NCBI GenBank assembly: GCA_938082955.1
Contig: CALKDE010000093.1
Location: forward strand, 1 to 5,819
Length of the DNA stretch: 5,819 nucleotides
Direction of reading: 5' to 3'
Source of the DNA: an uncultured Pseudomonadales bacterium
GTDB lineage: Bacteria; Pseudomonadota; Gammaproteobacteria; Pseudomonadales; Pseudohongiellaceae
Every line of letters starts with the position of its first letter. Position 1 is the first letter of the stretch. Position numbers and translations under genes: made by a program. Positions 1 through 5,021 of the stretch are shown here, in pieces. The notes beneath the pieces are model-generated. The model was not told the origin of the DNA. It saw nothing but the letters and a program-made list of their open reading frames with translations, and did no database searches.

Positions 1-629
1 CCGGGAAGATCGGCACTTATAATAGAAGCAACCAATTCCTGCAAGACAACGCGAACGGCAGCCGCCGCACTGGCGGTGCCGCTTTCGGTACCAATATCTC
101 GAATTTCGATGTCAGCAAGCGTTATCGGTGCGCTTACTACAAAGGACACGAAGTTCAGCTGCGAACCCACCATTCGAAACTCGCGAATGATCATCTGCTG
201 AGCGGAATCTTCTGCCGATTCAGGGTCGCTTGATGCAGCATTTCCTTCGTCAAGGTTATTAAGAAGAGTGCGTATATTGTCGCTAGTTATCTTCGTCTCG
301 TAGGTGATTATAGGCTGCATGATGATGATCGACTCAATCTCCGCTGCATCCGTGAATACTGTATTCACATTGATGTTTACCAGGACCGAATCCAATTCAA
401 AAGCATATTGCGATTCGAAGCCCTCGGGATTCGCAACACGCAAGCCAGAGATACTGCCCTGCCCGCTTAGTGGCGATAGTGAAACGCTGTCCACTGTTAC
501 CGCCGTTCCCAACACGCTGGAGCCTACCACTTCTATCCCACTCTTCACGATGGAATCGAGATAGAAGAACAATCCGCCGCCCGCAAGCAATACAAGGAGA
601 ACCACGGAGATTATAGTTTTCTTGATCAT
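1..629 (-). CDS. AsmA-like membrane-anchored periplasmic protein, C-terminus cut by window edge
   Basis: Reading leftwards from an ATG at 629, the frame stays open for 209 codons to the window edge without a stop, so the C-terminus is missing. Residues 1-4 (MIKK) are a basic start and residues 5-23 a hydrophobic helix, giving an inner-membrane anchor with the rest in the periplasm. Residues 48-71 (SVSLSPLSG, then GSISGLRVANPEGF) match the start of AsmA/DUF748-like proteins, in which a short strand-rich repeat follows the anchor. Residues 126-144 are an acidic, Ser/Ala-rich linker, and 185-203 form an Ala/Val-rich probable helix. AsmA-like proteins are linked to outer-membrane lipid or protein assembly, but short members such as this have no defined role. 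The start is supported by AGAGG five bases upstream. It is last in the leftward run, about 100 bases after the protease gene. The gene is clear; the family call is moderate. Confidence 0.7.
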   Translation of the reverse strand, partial: MIKKTIISVVLLVLLAGGGLFFYLDSIVKSGIEVVGSSVLGTAVTVDSVSLSPLSGQGSISGLRVANPEGFESQYAFELDSVLVNINVNTVFTDAAEIESIIIMQPIITYETKITSDNIRTLLNNLDEGNAASSDPESAEDSAQQMIIREFRMVGSQLNFVSFVVSAPITLADIEIRDIGTESGTASAAAAVRVVLQELVASIISADLP

Positions 630-634
630 TACTG

Positions 635-639
635 CCTCT
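635..639 (-). promoter_or_regulatory. Ribosome binding site of the AsmA-like gene
   Basis: AGAGG on the minus strand lies five bases before the ATG at 629. It fixes the start of a gene that would otherwise be easy to miss because its frame runs off the window. Confidence 0.6.
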
Positions 640-648
640 GTTTTTAAT

Positions 649-666
649 AGCTAATAGGTATTAGCT
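649..666. repeat. Perfect 18-base palindrome upstream of the AsmA-like gene
   Basis: AGCTAATA, GG, TATTAGCT: two perfect 8-base arms with a 2-base spacer, starting 20 bases upstream of the ATG at 629. The surrounding DNA is AT-rich and contains TATTAG and TATTAA hexamers that could be -10 elements, but no convincing -35 is visible. The position suits an operator. Read on the plus strand, the right arm runs into TTTCTTTT, so a weak AT-rich hairpin terminator on that strand is possible, although no plus-strand gene precedes it. Confidence 0.5.
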
Positions 667-690
667 TTCTTTTAGTGACTAATTGGTACC

Positions 691-710
691 GGCCTTGTTT
701 TGATAAGGCC
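691..710. repeat. Inverted repeat after the protease gene (hairpin)
   Basis: GGCCTT and AAGGCC form a 6-base GC-rich stem around an 8-base loop, 20 bases beyond the protease stop at 731. In the direction of the protease mRNA no run of T follows, so it is not a canonical Rho-independent terminator. It might stabilise or partly terminate the transcript between the protease and the AsmA-like gene. Confidence 0.35.
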
Positions 711-730
711 TTCGCACAGAAAATGGCGAG

Positions 731-1561
731 CTAACTATCGAAGGGCGCCGAGCTACCGATGACAGCTTCGATCCACTCTAAGTGTAGAGCTACGCTTTCG
801 TATACTGCTACAGCCCCGTATTTTCCCTGAGTTTCCTCTGAAAAGCCGCTTGCGGTTACCTCGCCAACTGTGATGCCAACGAGAAAAAAGCCGTTCTCGT
901 TCTCAAGTAACGCAGGACCACCGCTATCGCCCAAGCTAGGCATCCCCTCTAGAGGCAAGGCTTGGCTCGCACGATCTCGTGGATCATCGAATCGTATCCT
1001 GAATCGACGATCAACCTCTGTGATCCGATTCATAGCAAGACGAAGACTGCCATCATTGTATTGCCTGCCAGTTGTTCCCAAGCCGAAGTAGCCCCACCCG
1101 AGTAGAGTTACGATCGAGTCAAGTTCCAATTCCTGTACATGCAGCGGCATTGCCCGTGGCGTTGTCGACGTCTGCTTAAATCGCAGTAGAGCAAGATCTA
1201 CATCAGCAGCATTTTCCAAATCAAATTCGGGGTGAATGATGACAGTATCTATCTCCCGGTCCTGAGCGCCAACTAAGACCGCGAAGTCGCGACCATTGGC
1301 CAGCGTATTGCCAAGCCGTGTTTGCTCCACACAATGCGCCGCGGTTAATGCCCATTGCTGGTGAATTACTGTAGCAGCGCAGACTTTTCGATTTCCCTGC
1401 TGCTCCAAAAAAAACACCGATGAATAACTACTCTCTCTCACTTCATAGCGCGCCGGCCCAACATCGTGACGAATTATGATAGCAAAGCCAGGCGCGACGA
1501 AGGTAGCGCACAGCAAAAGTAATACAAATCGGCGAATAACGAGCAAATAGCACTTATTCAT
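731..1561 (-). CDS. Secreted trypsin-fold (S1 family) serine protease
   Basis: A 276-residue protein. Residues 1-27 are a signal peptide: basic residues to R11, a Leu-rich core at 12-20 and a likely signal peptidase I site after GFA. The catalytic triad of the chymotrypsin fold is complete: His76 in LTAAHC, Asp122 in DVDLALL and Ser213 in GDSGGPAL. Cys61 and Cys77 can form the conserved His-loop disulphide and are the only cysteines in the mature protein. The residue aligned with trypsin Asp189 (six before the Ser) is Met207, so Arg/Lys specificity is not expected, although Glu205 is nearby. Mature residues 28-33 (IIIRHD) resemble the N-terminal edge of other bacterial trypsin-like proteins. 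Predicted to act in the periplasm or outside the cell; the substrate is unknown. The ATG overlaps the end of the upstream small membrane gene by 8 bases and has only a weak Shine-Dalgarno, which suggests coupled translation. The fold and catalysis are near certain, the role is not. Confidence 0.9.
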   Translation of the reverse strand: MNKCYLLVIRRFVLLLLCATFVAPGFAIIIRHDVGPARYEVRESSYSSVFFLEQQGNRKVCAATVIHQQWALTAAHCVEQTRLGNTLANGRDFAVLVGAQDREIDTVIIHPEFDLENAADVDLALLRFKQTSTTPRAMPLHVQELELDSIVTLLGWGYFGLGTTGRQYNDGSLRLAMNRITEVDRRFRIRFDDPRDRASQALPLEGMPSLGDSGGPALLENENGFFLVGITVGEVTASGFSEETQGKYGAVAVYESVALHLEWIEAVIGSSAPFDS

Positions 1562-1769
1562 CTTGATCTACTGCTTCTGTTTTGACTTTAATTTGCCGTC
1601 TTCTTAGTGGACGCAAATTGGGTTGATAACTGGTTTTCTTCGTCATTCGAAACAGTTTCAGTAGTTGACGCAAAACGACAGCGACGGACAAGACTGCAAA
1701 CACCAAAATGCAGGCGGCCAACCACTGCTCGTGTGTCCAGCCGGAGGTATTAATAAGATCGGACAGCAT
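1554..1769 (-). CDS. Small single-pass membrane protein of unknown function
   Basis: A 71-residue protein that I do not recognise. Residues 16-36 form one hydrophobic helix (AACILVFAVLSVAVVL at its core). A strongly basic stretch follows (RQLLKLFRMTKK, then LRPLRRRQIKVK at 52-63) and then an acidic tail. By the positive-inside rule the N-terminus faces the periplasm and the basic tail the cytoplasm. The ATG at 1769 is preceded by AAAGG at eight bases. Its last codons overlap the protease start (ATGAATAA is shared), which argues that this reading frame is real and that the two are made together. It lies 67 bases after the LON-domain gene. A role as partner, anchor or regulator of the protease is only inferred from position. 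Confidence 0.65.
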   Translation of the reverse strand: MLSDLINTSGWTHEQWLAACILVFAVLSVAVVLRQLLKLFRMTKKTSYQPNLRPLRRRQIKVKTEAVDQDE

Positions 1770-1777
1770 ACTCAGAG

Positions 1778-1782
1778 CCTTT
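1778..1782 (-). promoter_or_regulatory. Ribosome binding site of the small membrane protein
   Basis: AAAGG on the minus strand, eight bases before the ATG at 1769. A short inverted repeat (GCCT and AGGC) overlaps it and might weakly mask it in the mRNA; this is too small to rely on. Confidence 0.45.
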
Positions 1783-1836
1783 CTAAGGAGGCATCATAGG
1801 ATTTATCAAAATTCCAATTCGATTCAAAGCCGACAG

Positions 1837-2451
1837 CTAAGACTCGTCTGCGAGCTCAGATACGAGTTGTTCAATATTCTCAATTCGCTCCCAAGGATCA
1901 TCCATCTCCAGCAGATCTTGCCTCTTCGCATTCTCTACAGGAATCAATTCCGCGAGGCGCCATCCAAGGTCCCAAAGGTTGTCATAGTCGATTATCAGGT
2001 TCTTCTGCTCGACCAGGGGATGACTCTCCAGGTTTTGTAACAGTTGCGTCAATGCAGTGAAGTCCTCGTCGATAGGTATCGTCTGTTTCCCAACGCTATC
2101 GTTCTCAGAGAATGCGACATTGGCCGTCAATACTCCGCTCTCCGCGTGCCAGCATTCCTGGATATTGAATTTAGCGCTACCCTCTACGGTTATTCCAAGC
2201 AGTCCATTGGGCAGTTGATCCCAATCGATGATATTCGCATAGGTTCCCGTGCGGTGAATGGTTTGCTGGGTTCCAGCTTGGACAGTTTCCATTCCTTTCT
2301 TCAGCAGACAGATGCCGAAGCCTGTCTCTGTGCGCATGCACTGCGTAACCAGATCGATGTAGCGCTGCTCGAATATTTGCATATCCAATCTACCGCCAGG
2401 GAACATAACCAATTGTAACGGGAACAGCGGTATCTGTTGTGAATTAGTCAT
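1837..2451 (-). CDS. LON substrate-binding-domain protein (COG2802 type)
   Basis: About 204 residues matching the N-terminal LON domain (PF02190) as a stand-alone protein. The hallmark IPLFPLQLVMFPGGRL lies just after the start and is followed by IFEQRYIDLV. GFGICLL and TGTYANIIDWDQLPNGLLGI continue the beta-rich part. The helical C-terminal end includes LGWRLAELIPV and RQDLLEMDDPWERIE. There is no AAA+ ATPase and no Ser-Lys protease domain, so it cannot be a Lon protease. Such proteins are presumed to bind protein ligands in the cytoplasm, and their function is not established. The ATG at 2451 is chosen, with TTGAG as a weak Shine-Dalgarno seven bases away. A TTG at 2463, four codons earlier and overlapping the mpl stop, is an alternative. 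Either way it directly follows mpl and is surely co-transcribed with it. The stop is TAG at 1837. Confidence 0.88.
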   Translation of the reverse strand: MTNSQQIPLFPLQLVMFPGGRLDMQIFEQRYIDLVTQCMRTETGFGICLLKKGMETVQAGTQQTIHRTGTYANIIDWDQLPNGLLGITVEGSAKFNIQECWHAESGVLTANVAFSENDSVGKQTIPIDEDFTALTQLLQNLESHPLVEQKNLIIDYDNLWDLGWRLAELIPVENAKRQDLLEMDDPWERIENIEQLVSELADES

Positions 2452-2459
2452 AGAAGTAC

Positions 2460-3911
2460 TCAAAAACCAGAGGCCCCTGCAGGGCTGTGATCCAAGGCGC
2501 GCAGTAATTTCTCATGGATACCATCAAAGCTGCCGTTGCTCATCACCACCACGTTGTCACCTTTGATAGAGTTCTCCTCTACGAACGAGACGATCTCGTC
2601 CGTAGTAGAAAACGCATATCCTGGCACCTTACTATCGGCGACGAGGGCATTAAAATCGAGCCCCGACATTTCTGGCTTCTGCCAGATAACCATATCTGCT
2701 TTCTGACAGGCCTCAACTAATTGCTGCTGATGAATACCAAGTTTCATGGTGTTCGAGCGCGGTTCAATTACGGCGATCAGTCGAGATTCTGCAGCCTCAG
2801 ATTTCAGTTTCATGTGGATACCCTGCAGCGTGGTCATGATTGCCGTAGGATGGTGAGCGAAGTCGTCATAGACTTTTACGCCCTCAACTTCGCCGCGCAA
2901 TTCCATGCGGCGCTTCACGCCTTTGTATGTCTGCAAGCCCTCTACAGCTGTAACAACATCGACCCCTACATGATGAGCCGCTGCGATGGCAGCGATGCCA
3001 TTCTTCACGTTATGCACACCGGTAACATCCCATTTTACGAGCGTACGGCTTATCACTTCCCCAGTAGAGCCGTGACCAAATTTTATTAGTTCGAATTCCG
3101 AACCCTGCCCATTGAGGAGTTTCGCATTCCAGAAAACACCGCCATTGGCAGCCAATTTCTTGCACACCTCCTCCGGCACAGCGACACCAAATCGTTGTTC
3201 CGGGGTCCAATTGCCCATTCGCAAGACCCTCTCGATGGTGGCTTCGTCATGGGGGACGATAAGCAGCCCATTGCCTGGAACGGTTCTAATCAGGTGATGA
3301 AACTGTCTCTGAATTGCCTCGAGGTCGTCGAATATATCTGCGTGATCGAATTCAAGATTGTTGAGGATAGCCGTTCTGGGCCCGTAGTGAACGAACTTAG
3401 AACGCTTATCGAAGAAGGCACTATCGTACTCATCAGCTTCTACAACGAAGAAAGCCGAATCCCCAATGTCAGCCGAGCGCGGCAGGTTATTCGTTACCCC
3501 GCCGATAAGATAACCTGGCTTCATGCCCGCATTCTCGAGTATCCAAGTTAGCATGGCGCTAGTACTAGTCTTGCCGTGCGTACCCGCGACTCCCAAGACC
3601 CATCTATCATGAAGCACAAACTGTGACAGCCACTGTGGGCCCGAGGTGTAGTTCAACCCCTTATTCAAAACGTGCTCGACAGCCGGATTCCCACGGGAAA
3701 GCGCGTTGCCAATTATCACAAGATCTGGCTCGGGGTAGAGGTGTTCTGGCCGAAACCCCTCCATTAAATCGATACCCATCTCTTCCAATTGCGTACTCAT
3801 TGGCGGATAGACATTTGCATCGCTACCGCTGACACGGTAGCCGAGCTGTTTGGCAATTATGGCTAGGCTACCCATGAAGGTACCGCAGATACCTAAAATA
3901 TGTACGTGCAT
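2460..3911 (-). CDS. mpl: UDP-N-acetylmuramate:L-alanyl-gamma-D-glutamyl-meso-diaminopimelate ligase (Mpl)
   Basis: A cytoplasmic Mur-family ligase for peptidoglycan recycling. It uses ATP to join the recovered tripeptide L-Ala-gamma-D-Glu-meso-Dap to UDP-MurNAc, bypassing MurC, MurD and MurE. The protein has 483 residues, slightly longer than the roughly 457 of E. coli. The N-terminal UDP-binding Rossmann domain opens with HILGICGTFMGSLA (4-17) and has SGSDANVYPPMSTQL (28-42). The ATP P-loop GTHGKTS is at 110-116 with Lys114. The Mpl signature EADEYDSAFFDKRSKF is at 158-173, NLEFDHADIF at 185-194 and NVKN at 301-304. The C-terminal domain has RRMELRG, DDFAHHPTA (349-357), EPRSNTMKLG (383-392) and MSNGSFDGIHEKLL (457-470). 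The start at 3911 places the Rossmann motif at the N-terminus, with GGGA six bases upstream. The frame stays open to 4025, but that extension has no family counterpart. First gene of the leftward cluster. Confidence 0.97.
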   Translation of the reverse strand: MHVHILGICGTFMGSLAIIAKQLGYRVSGSDANVYPPMSTQLEEMGIDLMEGFRPEHLYPEPDLVIIGNALSRGNPAVEHVLNKGLNYTSGPQWLSQFVLHDRWVLGVAGTHGKTSTSAMLTWILENAGMKPGYLIGGVTNNLPRSADIGDSAFFVVEADEYDSAFFDKRSKFVHYGPRTAILNNLEFDHADIFDDLEAIQRQFHHLIRTVPGNGLLIVPHDEATIERVLRMGNWTPEQRFGVAVPEEVCKKLAANGGVFWNAKLLNGQGSEFELIKFGHGSTGEVISRTLVKWDVTGVHNVKNGIAAIAAAHHVGVDVVTAVEGLQTYKGVKRRMELRGEVEGVKVYDDFAHHPTAIMTTLQGIHMKLKSEAAESRLIAVIEPRSNTMKLGIHQQQLVEACQKADMVIWQKPEMSGLDFNALVADSKVPGYAFSTTDEIVSFVEENSIKGDNVVVMSNGSFDGIHEKLLRALDHSPAGASGF

Positions 3912-3951
3912 TGAGATTCCCGCGCGGCTGGGCTGGTTTATCAGAAGGCTG

Positions 3952-3960
3952 TTTATAGCA
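3952..3960 (-). promoter_or_regulatory. Extended -10 promoter for mpl
   Basis: The minus strand reads TGCTATAAA, an extended -10 element (TG, one base, TATAAA). No good -35 lies 16-18 bases upstream, as is usual for extended -10 promoters. Transcription would start near 3945, giving a leader of about 34 bases before the mpl ATG. It probably drives mpl and the LON-domain gene, and perhaps the genes further left. Confidence 0.5.
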
Positions 3961-4007
3961 CAAAACTTAGGTAGCATAGGAGTACTAAGCCACCACTGAA
4001 TTGAATA

Positions 4008-4508
4008 ATGCCAAACAAGCCTCAAAAATTCTGGACCTTCTCCCTAGAACTGTACGATGCACAGGGTGTGGCCGCAGCCTGTCTCGAGTTACAAGATGCC
4101 TATCAGCTCGATGTGAACTTGATTCTATTCTGTGTCTGGCACGGCAGCGCCTACGGAAAAATAGATCAGGAGTTATTGCAAAATGTCCTCGAACTCTCGA
4201 TCGAATGGCGCTGTGGGGTTGTGCAGCCGCTAAGAAGCGCCCGCGCCTGGATGAAACTAAACCCGAATCCAAGCAAGCAATTCGATAGCCTGCGGGAAAG
4301 GATAAAAGCAGACGAATTAATGGCGGAGAAATTTCAAATCGAACAAATAGCTAGCTTAACATTGGCATTTAATAAAGGCCGGCAATGTGTATTGGGCAGC
4401 GATGACATTAGGGAAAATATCGACAGCCTATTGGTTGCGGCAAAAATCGAGCGAGACGAGAAGATTACCAGCGCACTAGAAGTTATTCGAAGTGCAATTG
4501 AGAAATAA
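4008..4508 (+). CDS. TIGR02444 family (DUF2390) protein of unknown function
   Basis: A 166-residue cytoplasmic protein without signal or membrane segment. The family hallmark is clear: FWTFSLELY at 8-16, GVAAACLELQDAYQLDVNLILFCVW from residue 20 to 44, then VVQPLRSARAWMK at 71-83. The second half is rich in charged helix (RERIKADELMAEKFQIEQIA). The family is conserved in gammaproteobacteria with no known activity. I see no catalytic motif. The start at 4008 is forced from upstream by an in-frame TGA at 4002, and the conserved FW-FSL block follows at once. The Shine-Dalgarno is weak; an AGGAG at 3978 is too far away to serve. The gene is divergent from mpl, with 96 bases between the two starts. 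Confidence 0.85.
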   Translation: MPNKPQKFWTFSLELYDAQGVAAACLELQDAYQLDVNLILFCVWHGSAYGKIDQELLQNVLELSIEWRCGVVQPLRSARAWMKLNPNPSKQFDSLRERIKADELMAEKFQIEQIASLTLAFNKGRQCVLGSDDIRENIDSLLVAAKIERDEKITSALEVIRSAIEK

Positions 4509-4520
4509 CTGCTTCGCAGT
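4508..4520. repeat. Short hairpin at the end of the TIGR02444 gene
   Basis: ACTGC, TTC, GCAGT: a perfect 5-base stem overlapping the stop codon at 4506-4508. On the plus strand no T-run follows, so it is a poor Rho-independent terminator for the TIGR02444 gene. On the minus strand TATTTCT follows, so it might work weakly for leftward transcripts. Confidence 0.3.
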
Positions 4521-4560
4521 CGGTTATGCTTGGCTTTAGATCGTCACATATCCAAAAGGT

Positions 4561-4573
4561 GCAGCTATGCTGC
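4561..4573. repeat. Short hairpin between convergent genes
   Basis: GCAGC, TAT, GCTGC: a perfect 5-base stem. Read on the minus strand it is followed by ACC and TTTT, so it is a weak terminator candidate for the small membrane gene that ends at 4623. Nothing else is visible in 4521-4622. Confidence 0.35.
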
Positions 4574-4622
4574 CATCAAGATAACTAGAGTGACAAATCA
4601 ACAGCAAAGAGTAAAAGAGGCT

Positions 4623-4844
4623 TTACCCATTGTCCGTCTTTGATTCAACCGGACCCGAAGACCTCGAAATAAAAACGCCGGACACTGCAAAAGCTATCGC
4701 ACCAGCCAACCACAAGAAGCCATTGATTGTGGAACTTTCACTGTCGCTGGTAAACGCCAAGATGGAAAGTACCAACCAGATCGATGCAACGATCAAGCAG
4801 AGTGATTTAGAGTATCTGGCGAAGCCCGTACCTTGTGTAAGCAT
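4623..4844 (-). CDS. Small two-helix membrane protein of unknown function
   Basis: A 73-residue protein that I do not recognise. Two hydrophobic helices lie at about 14-31 (LCLIVASIWLVLSILAF) and 42-59 (GFLWLAGAIAFAVSGVFI), joined by a polar Ser/Asp/Glu-rich loop (TSDSESSTING). The basic N-terminus (R10, K13) and R61 after the second helix suggest a hairpin with both ends in the cytoplasm. TGAGG lies five bases before the ATG at 4844, one of the best ribosome binding sites in this window, which supports this strand over an overlapping plus-strand frame. It is convergent with the TIGR02444 gene and lies 177 bases downstream of rhlE. With a palindrome between, it could be a separately regulated unit. 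Confidence 0.65.
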   Translation of the reverse strand: MLTQGTGFARYSKSLCLIVASIWLVLSILAFTSDSESSTINGFLWLAGAIAFAVSGVFISRSSGPVESKTDNG

Positions 4845-4849
4845 GACAT

Positions 4850-4854
4850 CCTCA
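4850..4854 (-). promoter_or_regulatory. Ribosome binding site of the two-helix membrane protein
   Basis: TGAGG on the minus strand, five bases before the ATG at 4844. It decides both strand and start for this small gene. Confidence 0.6.
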
Positions 4855-4893
4855 CATAGGGATATAGTTAGTTAAGTAAAGCTAACAGTGGCA

Positions 4894-4913
4894 TTGACTG
4901 ACCTATCAGTCAA
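4894..4913. promoter_or_regulatory. Perfect 20-base interrupted palindrome, candidate repressor operator
   Basis: TTGACTGA, CCTA, TCAGTCAA: two perfect 8-base arms around a 4-base spacer. It is 49 bases upstream of the two-helix membrane gene and 108 bases beyond the rhlE stop. The size and the TGACTGA half-sites recall operators of TetR-family repressors, though no regulator gene is in the window. Each arm begins with TTGACT, close to a -35 hexamer on either strand, but no good -10 follows at 16-18 bases. No T-run follows on either strand, so a Rho-independent terminator is unlikely. Confidence 0.45.
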
Positions 4914-4991
4914 GCGTGTAGCACCCAATCTGTAAACAGCTCGCAGAATTGCTCAGGATTTTACCGCGTTTGTCGGTGAGGCGGCACTATC

Positions 4992-5019
4992 GCGAATACC
5001 CCACCCTACTGGCAATCGC
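4992..5019 (-). repeat. Imperfect hairpin just after the rhlE stop
   Basis: On the minus strand GCGATTGCC and GGTATTCGC pair at 8 of 9 positions (one a G-T wobble) around a 10-base loop, two bases after the rhlE stop codon. No T-run follows, so it may be an mRNA 3'-end structure or chance. Confidence 0.25.
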
Positions 5020-5021
5020 AG

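Noticed and set aside
304..564. Plus-strand open frame of 86 codons
   Set aside because: It lies antisense within the AsmA-like gene, has no protein-like features, and the minus-strand frame has an anchor, a family motif and a ribosome binding site.
1502..1561. Lipoprotein signal at Cys18 of the protease
   Set aside because: The residues before Cys18 are LLLL, without the Gly/Ala/Ser needed just before a lipobox Cys. A signal peptidase I site further on fits better.
2044..2418. 124-codon plus-strand frame, with another at 1708-2040
   Set aside because: The first is antisense to the LON-domain gene. The second is antisense to the LON-domain gene and the start of the small membrane gene, and is not protein-like.
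3195..3551. 118-codon plus-strand frame inside mpl
   Set aside because: It is antisense to the conserved central Mpl domain; other plus-strand frames at 2721-3089 and 2514-2720 are similar shadows.
3912..4025. N-terminal extension of mpl by 38 codons
   Set aside because: Mpl proteins start directly at the Rossmann strand. The extension would cover the extended -10 promoter and overlap the divergent gene.
4001..4288. Overlapping frames on both strands (also minus 3985-4272) in the TIGR02444 gene
   Set aside because: The frame at 4008-4508 carries the family motifs. The others are Arg/Cys-rich shadows without a ribosome binding site.
4630..4875. 81-codon plus-strand frame opposite the two-helix membrane gene
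   Set aside because: It starts at TTG without a Shine-Dalgarno and has no hydrophobic or domain pattern; the minus-strand frame has both a strong ribosome binding site and two helices.
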